Below are positions 32,356 through 42,680 of a stretch of 64,000 nt of DNA, piece after piece (positions within the stretch are counted from its first letter, which is position 1; every line of letters begins with the position of its first letter). Position numbers and translations under genes: made by a program. The notes beneath the pieces were generated by a model. The model ran no database searches and had not been told where the DNA came from. It worked only from the letters and a program-made list of their open reading frames with translations. The stretch lies in assembly GCF_002000055.1 (NCBI RefSeq), contig NZ_MVBD01000003.1, positions 186,001 through 250,000 of the forward strand. The letters are read 5' to 3'. The stretch comes from Marinicella sediminis. GTDB taxonomy: Bacteria > Pseudomonadota > Gammaproteobacteria > Xanthomonadales > Marinicellaceae.

Positions 32356-34570
32356 ACTGATATTGATATGGGCAACCGGTTGGTTGCTGCTGCACAGTGT
32401 GGCTGGACAAGCTGCTCAGCAAAATCCACCGCCACCAGATGAGGCCATGCAGGTATCATACCGGGTAATTGATGGCAATCAGATAGAGGTTCGGTTTGAG
32501 CTGATTGAGGATGTGTATCTGTATCGCCATGCATTGGCATTCACTGGTGAAAACCTGATGGTGGATGAAGCAGCGCTGTTCATCCCGGCGGGCAAGGAAA
32601 AAGATGACCCTGCATTTGGTCTGGTTGAGACATATTGGGATGAGCTGATCGTGCGGGTGCCGTTCAGTTCAGTGGGTGAAAATCCGGTGTTGAAAGTCAA
32701 GTACCAGGGCTGTGTGGAAAATTTCATTTGTTATCCACCACAACGGCTGTCTTTTGATTTATCGGCTGAACCTTTGTTGTCGTCCGGCGCGCCTGCGCCC
32801 ATACAACCGGCCGGTTCCCTGTTGAACAGTGGTTCCGGTTCCGGTGGATTCTTTGGTGGCGAACAGTTGTTACCTGTCGACCAGGCCTTTCAGTTTGAAA
32901 CCATTGCCCTTGATGGTGATCGCCTGATGGCGCGATTTACCATGGCGCCCAATATATATCTGTACAAAGACCAGATTCAGTTCAGCAGTTTCACCAACGG
33001 AGTTTCGCTGGGTAAGCCGGTGTTTCCGCAGGCGGTGCTGAAGGATGACCCGGAATTCGGTTTGGTGGATGTTTATTATGACGTGGTGGAAATCGAGCTG
33101 CCGATCAGTCGCTCGAAGGCTGGGCTCAGCCAAATGGACATTGAAGCTGCTTTTCAGGGGTGTGAAGATGGCAAGGTTTGCTATCCGCCAACGGCACAAT
33201 TGGTGACCGTTGAGCTGCCGCCTGCGGTGACCCTGGTACAAACCGAAGACCTGTTGGACAGTGAGTCAGCCGTTGAATTATCAGAAACCGAAGTCATCAG
33301 CCAGGTGTTTGACCGTTCTGTGTTACTCATCCTGTTGCAATTTTTTGGATTTGGCTTGTTGCTGTCTCTGACCCCTTGCGTGTTTCCCATGATTCCCATT
33401 CTGTCTGGCCTGATCGTGGGTCAAAAGAACCCCTCTACAGCCAAGGCTTTTACTTTATCGGTGGTTTATGTGCTGGCCATGGCGCTGACTTATACCGCAG
33501 TCGGCGTCATTGCAGGAATGGCTGAGGTCAATTTACAGGCATTGTTCCAGACACCCTGGATCATCATTGTATTCTCTCTGGTATTTGTGTTGCTGGCATT
33601 GAGTATGTTTGGTTTTTATGACCTGCAGTTGCCAGCCAGCTGGCAAAGTAAACTTTCCGGTATTTCCAATCGTCAGAAAAGTGGATCATATGCGGGAGTG
33701 GCGGTGATGGGGCTGTTGTCAGCCTTGATTGTCGGGCCTTGTGTGGCACCTCCGTTGGCGGCAGCGGTGCTTTTCATTTCATCAACCGACAGTGGACCGG
33801 TGTTGGGTGGATTGGCCTTGTTCGCCATGTCAATTGGAATGGGCGTACCGTTGATTGCGATTGGCACTTCTGCTGGGAAGTGGATGCCAGGTGCCGGGGG
33901 CTGGATGAATGTGGTTAAATCATTCTTTGGTATCCTGTTGTTAGGCATGGCCATCTGGTTCCTGTCGAGAATTATGCCTGGTGACACCATTCTGATGACA
34001 TGGGGTGTGTTGCTGATTGCCACCGCGGTGATGTGGCATCAGCATGCCAAAGCCAATGGACTCAGTGGCTGGGTCATGTCGCTGTTTGATGCGTTGAAAG
34101 TCATCTTGCTGGTGGTGGGCATTGCCCAGCTACTGGGAGGCATGGCCGGTAAGGAAGATCCTTTCAGGCCATTGCAAGGGGTGTTTTCCGGTGGTGCCAC
34201 TGCGGCTGAACAAAAGGTGAACTTCAAAACCATCAAGTCAGTGGATGACCTGAACCGCGAAATACAGCAAAGCAACCGGCCTGTTTTTCTGGACTTTTAT
34301 GCCGATTGGTGTGTGGAGTGTATCCGCATGGAAAAAACCACCTTCAAAGACCCTCAAATTGTTGCATTGGCTGCTGAATTTACTGTGCTGAAAGCTGATG
34401 TCACAGCTCAGGACGATGAGGACAGGGCGTTGATGAAGCAGTTTGGTGTGGTTGGTCCGCCAGCCAGTTTGTTCTTTGCTGCTGATGGTACCCCGTTAAA
34501 GGCGAGAAACTTCTTTGGCTACAAATCTGCAGGCGAACTGAAACAAACGTTTGAAAAAATATTAAATTAA
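32339..34570 (+). CDS. dsbD: Thiol:disulfide interchange protein DsbD with duplicated N-terminal domain
   Basis: 743 residues, much longer than E. coli DsbD (about 565). After a signal peptide there are two tandem nDsbD domains (about 35-145 and 180-295), each with its own Cys pair: 'QGCVENFICYPP' (C125/C131) and 'QGCEDGKVCYPP' (C275/C281). The membrane domain keeps both cysteines ('SLTPCVFPMIP' and 'GPCVAPPLAAA'), and the C-terminal thioredoxin domain keeps 'YADWCVECIRME'. All redox relays are therefore intact. DsbD carries electrons from cytoplasmic thioredoxin to periplasmic substrates. The extra domain may widen the choice of partners. Confidence 0.93.
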   Translation: MNKLNKLILIWATGWLLLHSVAGQAAQQNPPPPDEAMQVSYRVIDGNQIEVRFELIEDVYLYRHALAFTGENLMVDEAALFIPAGKEKDDPAFGLVETYWDELIVRVPFSSVGENPVLKVKYQGCVENFICYPPQRLSFDLSAEPLLSSGAPAPIQPAGSLLNSGSGSGGFFGGEQLLPVDQAFQFETIALDGDRLMARFTMAPNIYLYKDQIQFSSFTNGVSLGKPVFPQAVLKDDPEFGLVDVYYDVVEIELPISRSKAGLSQMDIEAAFQGCEDGKVCYPPTAQLVTVELPPAVTLVQTEDLLDSESAVELSETEVISQVFDRSVLLILLQFFGFGLLLSLTPCVFPMIPILSGLIVGQKNPSTAKAFTLSVVYVLAMALTYTAVGVIAGMAEVNLQALFQTPWIIIVFSLVFVLLALSMFGFYDLQLPASWQSKLSGISNRQKSGSYAGVAVMGLLSALIVGPCVAPPLAAAVLFISSTDSGPVLGGLALFAMSIGMGVPLIAIGTSAGKWMPGAGGWMNVVKSFFGILLLGMAIWFLSRIMPGDTILMTWGVLLIATAVMWHQHAKANGLSGWVMSLFDALKVILLVVGIAQLLGGMAGKEDPFRPLQGVFSGGATAAEQKVNFKTIKSVDDLNREIQQSNRPVFLDFYADWCVECIRMEKTTFKDPQIVALAAEFTVLKADVTAQDDEDRALMKQFGVVGPPASLFFAADGTPLKARNFFGYKSAGELKQTFEKILN

Positions 34571-34640
34571 GCACATTTCTGGACATTCGCTACCGATTGA
34601 TGCACAATCGCTGAAATTATAAGCAATATATAGAATTAAC

Positions 34641-35069
34641 ATGCGCGAAATTGCGGTCATAAACGGTCCCAATCTGAACCTTCTGGGAGTCAGGGAACCC
34701 GAGGTTTATGGCACCGAATCCTTGCAAGACATCAACGACAAAATGAGCCATTTGGCTGATGAGTTGGGTGTGTCTTTGCGGTTCAGGCAATCCAACGCAG
34801 AACATGAACTGGTCGAATACATTCATCAGTGCTATGCCGACCAGGTTTCAGGTATTGTCATCAACCCGGCTGCGTTTACCCACACCAGTGTGGCGCTTCG
34901 CGACGCTTTGTTGGCAACCGAAATTCCATTCATTGAAGTGCACCTTTCCAACATCCATGCACGGGAATCATTCCGTTCACAGTCGTGGTTGTCGGATGTG
35001 GCCATTGGCACCATCACGGGTATGGGCTCAAAAGGCTACCTGATGGCACTTCGTTACTGGCAAGACTAA
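34641..35069 (+). CDS. aroQ: 3-dehydroquinate dehydratase, type II
   Basis: 142 residues. '[19 protein letters not shown]' contains the active-site Asn and Tyr, '[16 protein letters not shown]' the Arg/Glu region, '[17 protein letters not shown]' the substrate-binding segment and '[14 protein letters not shown]' the catalytic His. It is the third step of chorismate synthesis. It precedes accB by 17 nt, the conserved aroQ-accB-accC order. Confidence 0.95.
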   Translation: MREIAVINGPNLNLLGVREPEVYGTESLQDINDKMSHLADELGVSLRFRQSNAEHELVEYIHQCYADQVSGIVINPAAFTHTSVALRDALLATEIPFIEVHLSNIHARESFRSQSWLSDVAIGTITGMGSKGYLMALRYWQD

Positions 35070-35086
35070 TTCAGCAGGATAAATCA

Positions 35087-35539
35087 GTGGATATCAGAAA
35101 AATAAAAAAGCTCATTGAATTGTTAGAAGACTCTTCACTCACCGAGATGGAAATCACCGAAGGCGAAGAAACCGTTAAATTATCACGCATTTCACAGCAC
35201 AGCCAGCCAGCTCCGGTGGCGGTTCAGGCTGCTGCACCGGTCGCTGCACCGGCACCTGCTGCTGCCCCCGCACCTGCGGCCGCTGAGGCAACCCCGGAAC
35301 CCTCTGGTTTGCTGGTCCGCAGCCCCATGGTGGGCACATTTTATGCATCACCCTCACCAGATTCTGAACCGTTTGTCAAAGTGGGTCAGTCTGTCAATGT
35401 AGGTGATACACTGTGTATGGTTGAAGCCATGAAGATGTTCAATCAGATTGAATCTGAGCACAAAGGTAAAATCAAACGCATTCTGGTGGAAAATGGTCAA
35501 CCGGTTGAATTTGATGAACCATTGTTTGAAATTGAGTGA
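35087..35539 (+). CDS. accB: Biotin carboxyl carrier protein of acetyl-CoA carboxylase
   Basis: 150 residues from a GTG start preceded by AGCAGGAT. The start gives '[20 protein letters not shown]', the standard BCCP N-terminus. An Ala/Pro-rich linker (about 47-70) leads to the biotinyl domain, with the biotinylated lysine in '[13 protein letters not shown]'. It works with AccC, encoded 15 nt downstream. Confidence 0.95.
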   Translation: MDIRKIKKLIELLEDSSLTEMEITEGEETVKLSRISQHSQPAPVAVQAAAPVAAPAPAAAPAPAAAEATPEPSGLLVRSPMVGTFYASPSPDSEPFVKVGQSVNVGDTLCMVEAMKMFNQIESEHKGKIKRILVENGQPVEFDEPLFEIE

Positions 35540-35554
35540 TCTTAAGGGGCCATT

Positions 35555-36901
35555 ATGTTCAGTAAAATAGTCATTGCAAACCGGGGTGAAATAGCCCTGC
35601 GGATTTTGCGCGCCTGTCAAACCATGGGGGTCAAAACGGTGGCTGTTCATTCCACAGTCGACCGCAATCAAAAACACGTAGGGATGGCCGATGAATCGGT
35701 ATGTATCGGACCACCTTCCTCATTGGAATCCTACCTGGACATCCCCAAAATCATTGCTGCGGCTGAAGTCACTGACGCCGAAGCCATCCATCCGGGCTAT
35801 GGTTTTCTGGCAGAAAATGCTGAGTTTGCTGAATGCATCGCCGAATCCGGCTTTAAATTCATTGGACCACGGGCTGAAACCATTCGCCTGATGGGTGATA
35901 AGGTGGCGGCCATTGAAGCCATGAAGGCTGCCGGCGTGCCCTGTGTACCCGGTTCTGACGGACCATTGAATGACGATGCCGAACGCAATTTAAAGATCGC
36001 CCGTAAAATTGGTTATCCAATCATTGTGAAAGCCGCTGCCGGTGGTGGTGGACGAGGCATGCGGGTGGTACACACTGAAGCGGCCCTGAACAATGCCATC
36101 ATGACCACCAAAACCGAGGCGAAGGCGGCATTCGGTGATGACACGGTGTACATGGAAAAATACCTGGAAAATCCAAGACACATTGAAATCCAAGTGCTTT
36201 CTGACATGCATGGCAATGCCATTCATTTGGGTGAACGTGATTGTTCCATGCAACGCCGCCACCAAAAAGTGGTGGAAGAAGCGCCGGCTCCCGGTTTGAC
36301 AGATGAAGAACGTGCGGCCATCGGTGAGGTCTGTGTGGCTGCCTGTAAACGCATCCAATATGAAGGAGCAGGAACCTTTGAGTTTTTGTATGACAGTGGT
36401 TGTTTCTATTTCATTGAAATGAATACCCGGATTCAGGTTGAGCATCCGGTCACTGAATTGATTACCGGGGTTGACCTGATCAAGCAACAACTGCTGATTG
36501 CATCCGGTGAGCCATTGAAAATTAAACAAGATGACATAAAGCTGACTGGCCATGCCATCGAGTGCCGGGTCAATGCAGAGGATCCGGACACCTTCATGCC
36601 ATGCCCCGGAACCATTGATATTTTTCATGCACCGGGTGGACCGGGTGTGCGGGTTGACTCACATGTTTATGATGGCTATCCTGTACCGCCAAACTATGAC
36701 TCCATGATAGGTAAAATCATCACCCATGGGGAAGACCGGGAAACGGCCATCAGACGCATGCGTTTGGCGCTGGCTGAAACGGTGGTCAATGGCATCAAAA
36801 CCAACATCCCGTTACAACAGCGGATCATGACCGATCAGGGATTTGTCAGCGGTGGTAAGAACATCCACTACCTGGAAAAACGCCTCAACGAAAATAAATA
36901 A
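35555..36901 (+). CDS. accC: Acetyl-CoA carboxylase, biotin carboxylase subunit
   Basis: 448 residues. '[20 protein letters not shown]' is the classic AccC start. The ATP-grasp region includes '[15 protein letters not shown]' and '[18 protein letters not shown]', and '[16 protein letters not shown]' supplies the catalytic Glu/Arg residues. It carboxylates biotin on AccB in the first step of fatty acid synthesis. The stop overlaps the prmA start (TAATG). Confidence 0.97.
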   Translation: MFSKIVIANRGEIALRILRACQTMGVKTVAVHSTVDRNQKHVGMADESVCIGPPSSLESYLDIPKIIAAAEVTDAEAIHPGYGFLAENAEFAECIAESGFKFIGPRAETIRLMGDKVAAIEAMKAAGVPCVPGSDGPLNDDAERNLKIARKIGYPIIVKAAAGGGGRGMRVVHTEAALNNAIMTTKTEAKAAFGDDTVYMEKYLENPRHIEIQVLSDMHGNAIHLGERDCSMQRRHQKVVEEAPAPGLTDEERAAIGEVCVAACKRIQYEGAGTFEFLYDSGCFYFIEMNTRIQVEHPVTELITGVDLIKQQLLIASGEPLKIKQDDIKLTGHAIECRVNAEDPDTFMPCPGTIDIFHAPGGPGVRVDSHVYDGYPVPPNYDSMIGKIITHGEDRETAIRRMRLALAETVVNGIKTNIPLQQRIMTDQGFVSGGKNIHYLEKRLNENK

Positions 36902-37791
36902 TGCCGTTTTACGAGCTCACCGTTCAGGTTGCCCAGCCGCAAGTTGAAGCGTTGGATGAATTACTGCACGCCAATGGTGCGGTTGGGGTGACTTATGTGG
37001 ATGCCAAAGACCACCCCATTTATGAACCGGCACCTGGTGAAATGCCTTTATGGCAGGACATCAAACTCATTGGTTTGTTTGATCAACAGACCCTGATGCA
37101 ACAAGCCAGTGATCAGCTGGCACAACAGCACCCTGCTTTACAGCAACTCAAGACTCAACTCAAAGACCAGGTTTGGGAGCGTGTATGGATGGATCATTTT
37201 AAGCCGATTCAATTTGGTGCGCACAGTTGGGTCATTCCAGATGGTTTTGCCGTGGTTGATGAGCAGGCGGTTAATCTGATGTTGGATCCGGGACTGGCCT
37301 TTGGCACCGGTACTCACGAAACCCCCGCTTTGTGTTTGCGATGGCTGGATGCCAACAGAGCGCATTTGAAAGGCAAGCGACTGGTGGATTTTGGCTGTGG
37401 TTCAGGGATTTTGGCGGTGATGGCTTTACTGCATGGTGCACAAGAGGTGATTTGTGTGGACATTGATGAACAAGCCATTCAGGCAACCTGGCAAAATGCA
37501 GAAAAAAATGGCGTAGCGGGTGGTATCAGGGTAGTAAATCCGGAAAATGTGGACACCATCAAGAATCAGGACGGGGTTTTGGCTAATATATTGGCTGAAC
37601 CTTTGATGGCGTATGGTGAATCCTTCAGGCAGATGTTGAAACCAGGAGGCTTTGTCATCCTCAGTGGTATTCTGAAGTCGCAGAAAAACCGCATTGTGGA
37701 AAAATACAGCACCCTATTTGTTGACATTGAGACAGAAATTGACCAAGATTGGGTTCGTGTGGGAGCCATCAAAAAATCAGGCAATGAATGA
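36901..37791 (+). CDS. prmA: Ribosomal protein L11 methyltransferase
   Basis: 296 residues. The N-terminal substrate-recognition domain ('[20 protein letters not shown]') is followed by the SAM-binding domain: 'LDPGLAFGTGTHETPALCLR', 'VDFGCGSGILAVMAL' and 'ANILAEPLMAYGESF'. It trimethylates L11 at several positions. It is coupled to accC by a one-base overlap. Confidence 0.95.
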   Translation: MPFYELTVQVAQPQVEALDELLHANGAVGVTYVDAKDHPIYEPAPGEMPLWQDIKLIGLFDQQTLMQQASDQLAQQHPALQQLKTQLKDQVWERVWMDHFKPIQFGAHSWVIPDGFAVVDEQAVNLMLDPGLAFGTGTHETPALCLRWLDANRAHLKGKRLVDFGCGSGILAVMALLHGAQEVICVDIDEQAIQATWQNAEKNGVAGGIRVVNPENVDTIKNQDGVLANILAEPLMAYGESFRQMLKPGGFVILSGILKSQKNRIVEKYSTLFVDIETEIDQDWVRVGAIKKSGNE

Positions 37792-37888
37792 CCTGATCAT
37801 CCAGTCACCAGATTGACAGCAACCGTTCTTTCGGGTCAGTTTATTGGCGCTGGATATTTCCGTTAACAAACCAATTGGGTGAATTAAA

Positions 37889-38689
37889 TTGTATACGCAA
37901 TGCAGAGGTTGTGGTGAAGTATTCGTGATCGAAGTGGATCACCTCACCCACGCACGCGGTCATGTCAGGTGTAACCTGTGCGGCACTGTTTTTGATGGTT
38001 TGGAAACCCTCAGTGCAGAAAAACCCCATGAAGATGAAGACCTGTTGTTACATGATTTTGACAACGCCCCGCCATTGCTGACACAAGCCTATCATTCCAT
38101 GCTGGTGGCAGATACCGTTGAAGAAGAACTGGAAGAACCCATGATTCCGGGGTTCGCTGAGGCCAGCACTGAAGAAACTCCATTTGCCAGCCAGTCAGCA
38201 GAACAACAGCCATCTGATTCATCCCGCTGGATGTGGCGGGGTCTTGCTGTGGCGATGTTGGCCGTGTTTTTTTGGCAGGCGCAAATGGCGGTGGCTTCCG
38301 GGCAAATCAAGTTGCCAGAGAACAGCTATACAGATGAGCTGTGCCAATGGATCAGTTGTCAGCAGCCTGGAGAAGCTGTGGATCTGAGTGCCATTTCTTT
38401 GGTTTCCAGAAACATCCGGCCCCATCCAGGCAGAGATCATTCGCTGATCATATCTGCCAGCATCATCAACAGCAATGAAGACAGCCTTGCATTCCCGGCA
38501 CTGGAAATCAAATTATCAGATCTGGACGGACAGATTGTAGCCATGCGACGTTTCCTGGCAGAGGAGTATGTACCAGGTGATGTACTGCGGGCAGGCTTCG
38601 TGAGCAACACCCTGATACCGGTTAATCTGGAAATCCTCAGCCCGGGTGATGATGCGGTGGCATTTGAAATTGGGTTTGTACAACCATGA
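37889..38689 (+). CDS. Zinc-ribbon and DUF3426 membrane protein
   Basis: 266 residues from a TTG start giving 'MYTQCRGCGEVF'; GGGTGA lies upstream. An MJ0042-type zinc ribbon has C5, C8, C28 and C31. An acidic linker, one membrane helix ('WRGLAVAMLAVFFWQAQMAV', about 114-133) and a C-terminal DUF3426 domain ('SLVSRNIRPHPGRDHSLIIS', 'FLAEEYVPGDVLRAGF') follow. This protein sits between prmA and fis in many gammaproteobacteria. Its role is unknown. The stop overlaps fis (ATGA). Confidence 0.85.
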   Translation: MYTQCRGCGEVFVIEVDHLTHARGHVRCNLCGTVFDGLETLSAEKPHEDEDLLLHDFDNAPPLLTQAYHSMLVADTVEEELEEPMIPGFAEASTEETPFASQSAEQQPSDSSRWMWRGLAVAMLAVFFWQAQMAVASGQIKLPENSYTDELCQWISCQQPGEAVDLSAISLVSRNIRPHPGRDHSLIISASIINSNEDSLAFPALEIKLSDLDGQIVAMRRFLAEEYVPGDVLRAGFVSNTLIPVNLEILSPGDDAVAFEIGFVQP

Positions 38690-38925
38690 GCCAGGACAGC
38701 CACAGTCAAAAAAAATTCACCCGTGAATCGGTTCGCCGCTACCTGGAGTCACTCAATGGCCATAAACCCAATCAATTGTATGATTTGGTGATCGAAGAAA
38801 CTGAGCGTGGCATGATCACTGAAGTCTTGAAATGGTGCAAAGGCAACCGCACCAACGCCGCTGAAATGCTGGGCATCACCCGCACCACCCTGCGCAATAA
38901 AATGCGCAAGTTGAATATTTCCTGA
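38686..38925 (+). CDS. fis: Fis-family DNA-binding protein
   Basis: 79 residues, shorter than E. coli Fis (98) because the N-terminal beta-hairpin arm is reduced. The C-terminal helix-turn-helix is highly typical ('LKWCKGNRTNAAEMLGITRT', 'TLRNKMRKLNIS'). Fis bends DNA and controls rRNA operons, supercoiling and recombination. The position after prmA and the DUF3426 gene and before purH matches the gammaproteobacterial order without dusB. Confidence 0.93.
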   Translation: MSQDSHSQKKFTRESVRRYLESLNGHKPNQLYDLVIEETERGMITEVLKWCKGNRTNAAEMLGITRTTLRNKMRKLNIS

Positions 38926-39006
38926 GCATTTGGTCATCCAGACACCGGTTACCTGCTCAGATTGTATTAACACTGGCCGATTCTACTTAAAAATCCCTGA
39001 TATCCA

Positions 39007-39040
39007 TTAACTTCAAAATTATTCGCGTTTATAATACGCG
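39007..39040 (+). promoter_or_regulatory. purH promoter with overlapping palindrome
   Basis: TTAACT (39007-39012), a 17-bp spacer and a perfect TATAAT (39030-39035). A symmetric element CGCGT-N7-ACGCG (39024-39040) is centred on the -10, suggesting an operator. It does not fit the PurR consensus, whose arms are oriented ACGC...GCGT. The start codon of purH lies about 25 nt past the expected start point. Confidence 0.6.
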
Positions 39041-39066
39041 CTCCTTTGAGCACAATCACATATATC

Positions 39067-40644
39067 ATGGCACAAAATCGTGTACCCATCAGAAGGGCTT
39101 TGATCAGCGTTTCTGACAAGACCAACCTGGATATGCTGGCCAACGGCCTGTCACGGCTGGGTGTTGAAATCCTGTCCACTGGTGGCACCGCTAAAATGCT
39201 GGAACAATCAGGCATTTTGGTCACTGAAATTTCCCAATACACGGAATTTCCGGAAATGATGGATGGTCGCATCAAGACTTTGCATCCGCGGGTACATGGT
39301 GCCTTACTGGGTCGTAACGGGGTGGATGATGAAGTCATGGCACAGCATGGCATTGAGGGGATCGATCTGCTGGTGGTCAACTTGTACCCATTTGAAGCCA
39401 CCATCAAGCAACAGGGTGTGACCCTGGAGCAGGCGATTGAAAACATCGACATTGGTGGCCCGGCGATGATACGGGCAGCATCCAAAAATCATGACCGGGT
39501 CACCGTGCTGGTAAACCCGGAAGATTACGAAGAAATGCTTGATGAATTGAGCACTTATGGTGGCATTTCTCATGCCAATCGTCATATTCTGGCGGCCAAG
39601 GCATTTGCCCATACCGCTCGTTATGATGGTTTGATTGCCAATTACCTGAGTGCCATCAATGACACCGAAGAACAGGAAGATTTTCCCCGTTATTTCACCA
39701 AACAATTCAATCATCGGTCTGAACTCAGATATGGTGAAAACCCCCATCAGAAAGCCGCTTTTTACACCGAACAAAACCCAGCCAGCGGCACCATGGGGCA
39801 TGCCTGGCAAATTCAGGGTAAAGCGTTGTCGTATAACAACATCGCCGATGCCGATGCAGCTTTGTCTTGCGTTAAAGAATTCAATGACTTGCCGGCTTGT
39901 GTGATTGTCAAGCATGCCAACCCTTGTGGTGTGGCCACTGAGTCCAACCTCACGCTGGCTTATCTGAAGGCTTTCGCCACCGATCCTACATCGGCATTTG
40001 GTGGCGTTCTTGCATTCAATCAAAAGTTGACCGCTCAGGTGGCTGAAACCATCCTTGAGAAGCAGTTTGCTGAAGTGATTGTGGCGCCGGCCTATGAGGA
40101 TGAGGCACTGAAAGTGTTTGCCACCAAGAAAAACCTGCGGGTGATTTGTTGTGGTGATTTGCCCGAACACACCAAACCCTGGAAAATGTACAAACGAGTC
40201 AGTGGTGGCTTGCTGGTACAGGATGCCGATATTGAAATGATTGATGTGGCCCAGGCTGAGGTGGTCTCAAAACGGACCCCGACAACTCAGGAATTGACGG
40301 ACATGGCCTTTGCCTGGAAAGTGGCCAAGTGGGTCAAATCCAATGCCATCGTCTATGTCAAAGATGCCCAAACCATCGGTGTGGGCGCCGGTCAGATGAG
40401 TCGGGTGGTGTCGGCCAGAATCGCCTCCATCAAAGCCGATGACGCGGGACTCAAAGTACCGGGTTCAGCGATGGCTTCAGATGCGTTTTTCCCATTCAGG
40501 GATGGCATAGATGCGGCCGCTCAGGCAGGCATCACAGCGGTGATTCAACCCGGTGGTTCAATCCGTGATGAGGAGGTCATTCAGGCCGCCGATGAACATG
40601 ACATGGCGATGATTTTCACCGGCATGCGTCACTTTAACCATTGA
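39067..40644 (+). CDS. purH: Bifunctional AICAR transformylase / IMP cyclohydrolase
   Basis: 525 residues from the ATG giving '[18 protein letters not shown]'. The N-terminal IMP cyclohydrolase domain has '[15 protein letters not shown]' and '[14 protein letters not shown]'. The C-terminal transformylase has '[13 protein letters not shown]' with the catalytic Lys-His, and '[14 protein letters not shown]'. It performs the last two steps of IMP synthesis. It is followed 11 nt later by purD. Confidence 0.96.
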   Translation: MAQNRVPIRRALISVSDKTNLDMLANGLSRLGVEILSTGGTAKMLEQSGILVTEISQYTEFPEMMDGRIKTLHPRVHGALLGRNGVDDEVMAQHGIEGIDLLVVNLYPFEATIKQQGVTLEQAIENIDIGGPAMIRAASKNHDRVTVLVNPEDYEEMLDELSTYGGISHANRHILAAKAFAHTARYDGLIANYLSAINDTEEQEDFPRYFTKQFNHRSELRYGENPHQKAAFYTEQNPASGTMGHAWQIQGKALSYNNIADADAALSCVKEFNDLPACVIVKHANPCGVATESNLTLAYLKAFATDPTSAFGGVLAFNQKLTAQVAETILEKQFAEVIVAPAYEDEALKVFATKKNLRVICCGDLPEHTKPWKMYKRVSGGLLVQDADIEMIDVAQAEVVSKRTPTTQELTDMAFAWKVAKWVKSNAIVYVKDAQTIGVGAGQMSRVVSARIASIKADDAGLKVPGSAMASDAFFPFRDGIDAAAQAGITAVIQPGGSIRDEEVIQAADEHDMAMIFTGMRHFNH

Positions 40645-40655
40645 TGGAGAAGGCA

Positions 40656-41930
40656 ATGAACAAGGTGTTGGTGATTGGTTCAGGTGGCAGGGAACATGCC
40701 CTGGCATGGAGGATGTCGCTGTCGACCACAGTGGCGCAAACATTTGTGGCCCCTGGCAATGCGGGTACCGAATTGGAGCCTTTGCTGACCAATGTTGATC
40801 TGGATGTCAGTGATTTTTCTGCGGTGATCAGTTTTTGTCAGCAAAACCAGATCACGTTGGTGGTGGTTGGCCCGGAACAACCCCTGGTCGATGGCATGGT
40901 GGATGCCCTGAGTGCTGCGGGAATTGCTTGTTTTGGTCCCAATCAACAAGCTGCGCAGCTGGAAGGGTCTAAAGCCTTTGCCAAAGATTTTCTCTCCAGG
41001 CACAACATCCCCACAGCAGCCTACGGTGAATTCACTGAAGTGGCACCGGCCATTGAGTTCCTGTCCTCTCAGGACATGCCCATTGTTATCAAAGCCGATG
41101 GACTTGCTGCCGGCAAAGGTGTGGTGATCGCGGAAACTCAGCCAGAGGCTGAAGACACCGTGCGCGACATGTTGGCAGATAACGCTTTTGGGGAAGCCGG
41201 TTCGCGAATCATCATTGAAGAATTCTTACAGGGTGAGGAGGCTTCTTATATTGTCATTGCTGACGGTAAAAACTTCATTCCCATGGCCACCTCGCAGGAT
41301 CACAAAGCCCGTGACAACGGTGATCTGGGCCCCAACACCGGTGGTATGGGAGCCTATTCTCCAGCTCCGGTTGTGACTCCGGCGATCGATCAACAGGTGG
41401 CAGAGCAAGTGATTCAGGCTACCCTGGACGGGATGGCCAAAGATGGTATGCCATTCACTGGTTTTTTATATGCAGGTCTGATGATCGATTCGCAAGGGCA
41501 GGCCAAGGTGCTGGAATTCAATGTGCGTTTTGGCGATCCGGAAACCCAACCCATCATGACCCGTTTGCGAAGCAATTTAGATGAATTGTGCCTGGCGGCC
41601 ATCAATGGCAGCCTGGCCAAAGCGCACTGCTTGTGGGATGAGCGCTATGCTTTGGGCGTGGTGATGGCTGAAGAAGGGTATCCCATGGCTTATGAAAAAG
41701 GACATGCCATTCAGGGATTGGGTTTGGTCAATGAAGACATCAAAGTCTTTCATGCAGGAACCCGTCAGTCCGATGGTCAGGTGTTCACCCATGGTGGACG
41801 TGTCCTGTGTGTCTGTGCCCTTGATGACAGCCTGGGTGAAGCGCAGAAGAAAGCCTATCAGGCGGTCAAACGCATCTCCTGGGGCAGCGAATACTATCGC
41901 ACGGACATCGGTTTCAAAGCCATACGCTGA
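40656..41930 (+). CDS. purD: Phosphoribosylamine--glycine ligase
   Basis: 424 residues; the ATG follows GGAGAAGG. 'VLVIGSGGREHALAWRM' is the GARS N-terminal signature. The ATP-grasp core has 'IVIKADGLAAGKGVVI', 'NTGGMGAYSPAP' and 'VLEFNVRFGDPETQPI'. It catalyses the second step of purine synthesis. An intrinsic terminator follows. Confidence 0.96.
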   Translation: MNKVLVIGSGGREHALAWRMSLSTTVAQTFVAPGNAGTELEPLLTNVDLDVSDFSAVISFCQQNQITLVVVGPEQPLVDGMVDALSAAGIACFGPNQQAAQLEGSKAFAKDFLSRHNIPTAAYGEFTEVAPAIEFLSSQDMPIVIKADGLAAGKGVVIAETQPEAEDTVRDMLADNAFGEAGSRIIIEEFLQGEEASYIVIADGKNFIPMATSQDHKARDNGDLGPNTGGMGAYSPAPVVTPAIDQQVAEQVIQATLDGMAKDGMPFTGFLYAGLMIDSQGQAKVLEFNVRFGDPETQPIMTRLRSNLDELCLAAINGSLAKAHCLWDERYALGVVMAEEGYPMAYEKGHAIQGLGLVNEDIKVFHAGTRQSDGQVFTHGGRVLCVCALDDSLGEAQKKAYQAVKRISWGSEYYRTDIGFKAIR

Positions 41931-41952
41931 AGTGGCATTATCCTGATAAATG

Positions 41953-41979
41953 AAAAGGTCACCACAGGTGGCCTTTTTT
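41953..41979 (+). terminator. Rho-independent terminator after purD
   Basis: A 9-bp stem AAGGTCACC / GGTGGCCTT (one G-T pair), loop ACA, followed by a run of T, 22 nt after the purD stop. Confidence 0.85.
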
Positions 41980-42023
41980 GGTTGTGTCCAGCAAAATCGT
42001 GTATACTGCTTTTTTGAGCGTAC

Positions 42024-42680
42024 ATGTGTAAACTGAAAATGACAACCCACCTCGTGAAGCATTATCCTCCCGCAGAAGAACGCCTGAACATCGTTTCGCA
42101 TGCGTTGGGGCTGGTACTCAGTGTACTCGGACTGGTGTTGTTGATCGGTGCCGCTGTTCAATCTGCAGAAATGGTTCGTCTGGCGGCATACCTGGTCTAC
42201 GGTTTAAGTATGGTGGCCCTGTATGCCGCTTCCACCATTTATCATTCGACGCAAACACCCCATTTGCGCAAAAAACTCAGGGTGGTGGACCATGCGGCCA
42301 TCTATTTATTGATTGCCGGTACTTATACGCCATTTATGTTGCTCACCATACCGGGTACTTTGGGTTATGGCATCCTTATTGCGGCCTGGTCGATGGCGGT
42401 ACTGGGCATAGCTTTGAAGGTCTTTTACACCGGGCATTTTGAGTTGTTATCGACCCTGTTGTATGTTTTCATGGGCTGGGCCATTGTGTTTGCCATCAAA
42501 CCACTGGCAGCAGCTTTGTCTGCTGAAGGTTTGGTATGGTTGATCTCAGGAGGTGTTGCCTATACCGTTGGTGCGGTGCTGTATGCCATCAAAAAACTGC
42601 CCTTTAACCATGCCATTTTCCACCTGTTTGTGCTGGCAGGCAGTGTGTGTCATTTCATCGCCGTCTATCATCACAGCTGA
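42024..42680 (+). CDS. Hemolysin III / YqfA-family membrane protein
   Basis: 218 residues from ATG 42024, which has a weak GAG upstream; ATG 42039 ('MTTHLVKHYPPAEERLN') is equally possible. Seven hydrophobic segments and the family motifs 'EERLNIVSHALGLVLSVLG', 'YAASTIYHSTQTP', 'VDHAAIYLLIAGTYTPF' and 'HAIFHLFVLAGSVCHF' identify a PAQR-like/HlyIII protein. The conserved His/Asp/Ser residues suggest a metal-dependent amide hydrolase fold. The physiological role in bacteria is unclear. It converges on apbE with a 10-nt overlap. Confidence 0.88.
   Translation: MCKLKMTTHLVKHYPPAEERLNIVSHALGLVLSVLGLVLLIGAAVQSAEMVRLAAYLVYGLSMVALYAASTIYHSTQTPHLRKKLRVVDHAAIYLLIAGTYTPFMLLTIPGTLGYGILIAAWSMAVLGIALKVFYTGHFELLSTLLYVFMGWAIVFAIKPLAAALSAEGLVWLISGGVAYTVGAVLYAIKKLPFNHAIFHLFVLAGSVCHFIAVYHHS

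Noticed and set aside
34597-34623. TTGATG and TATAAG before aroQ as a promoter
   Set aside because: Spacer is 15 bp and the -10 is weak; too little support to list as a feature.
39304-40170. 288-codon minus-strand frame within purH
   Set aside because: Overlaps conserved purH coding sequence completely; no domain, no RBS.
41982-42007. TTGTGT and TATACT before the hemolysin-III gene
   Set aside because: Spacer is 14 bp, outside the usual range; TATACT may be a -10, but evidence is insufficient.
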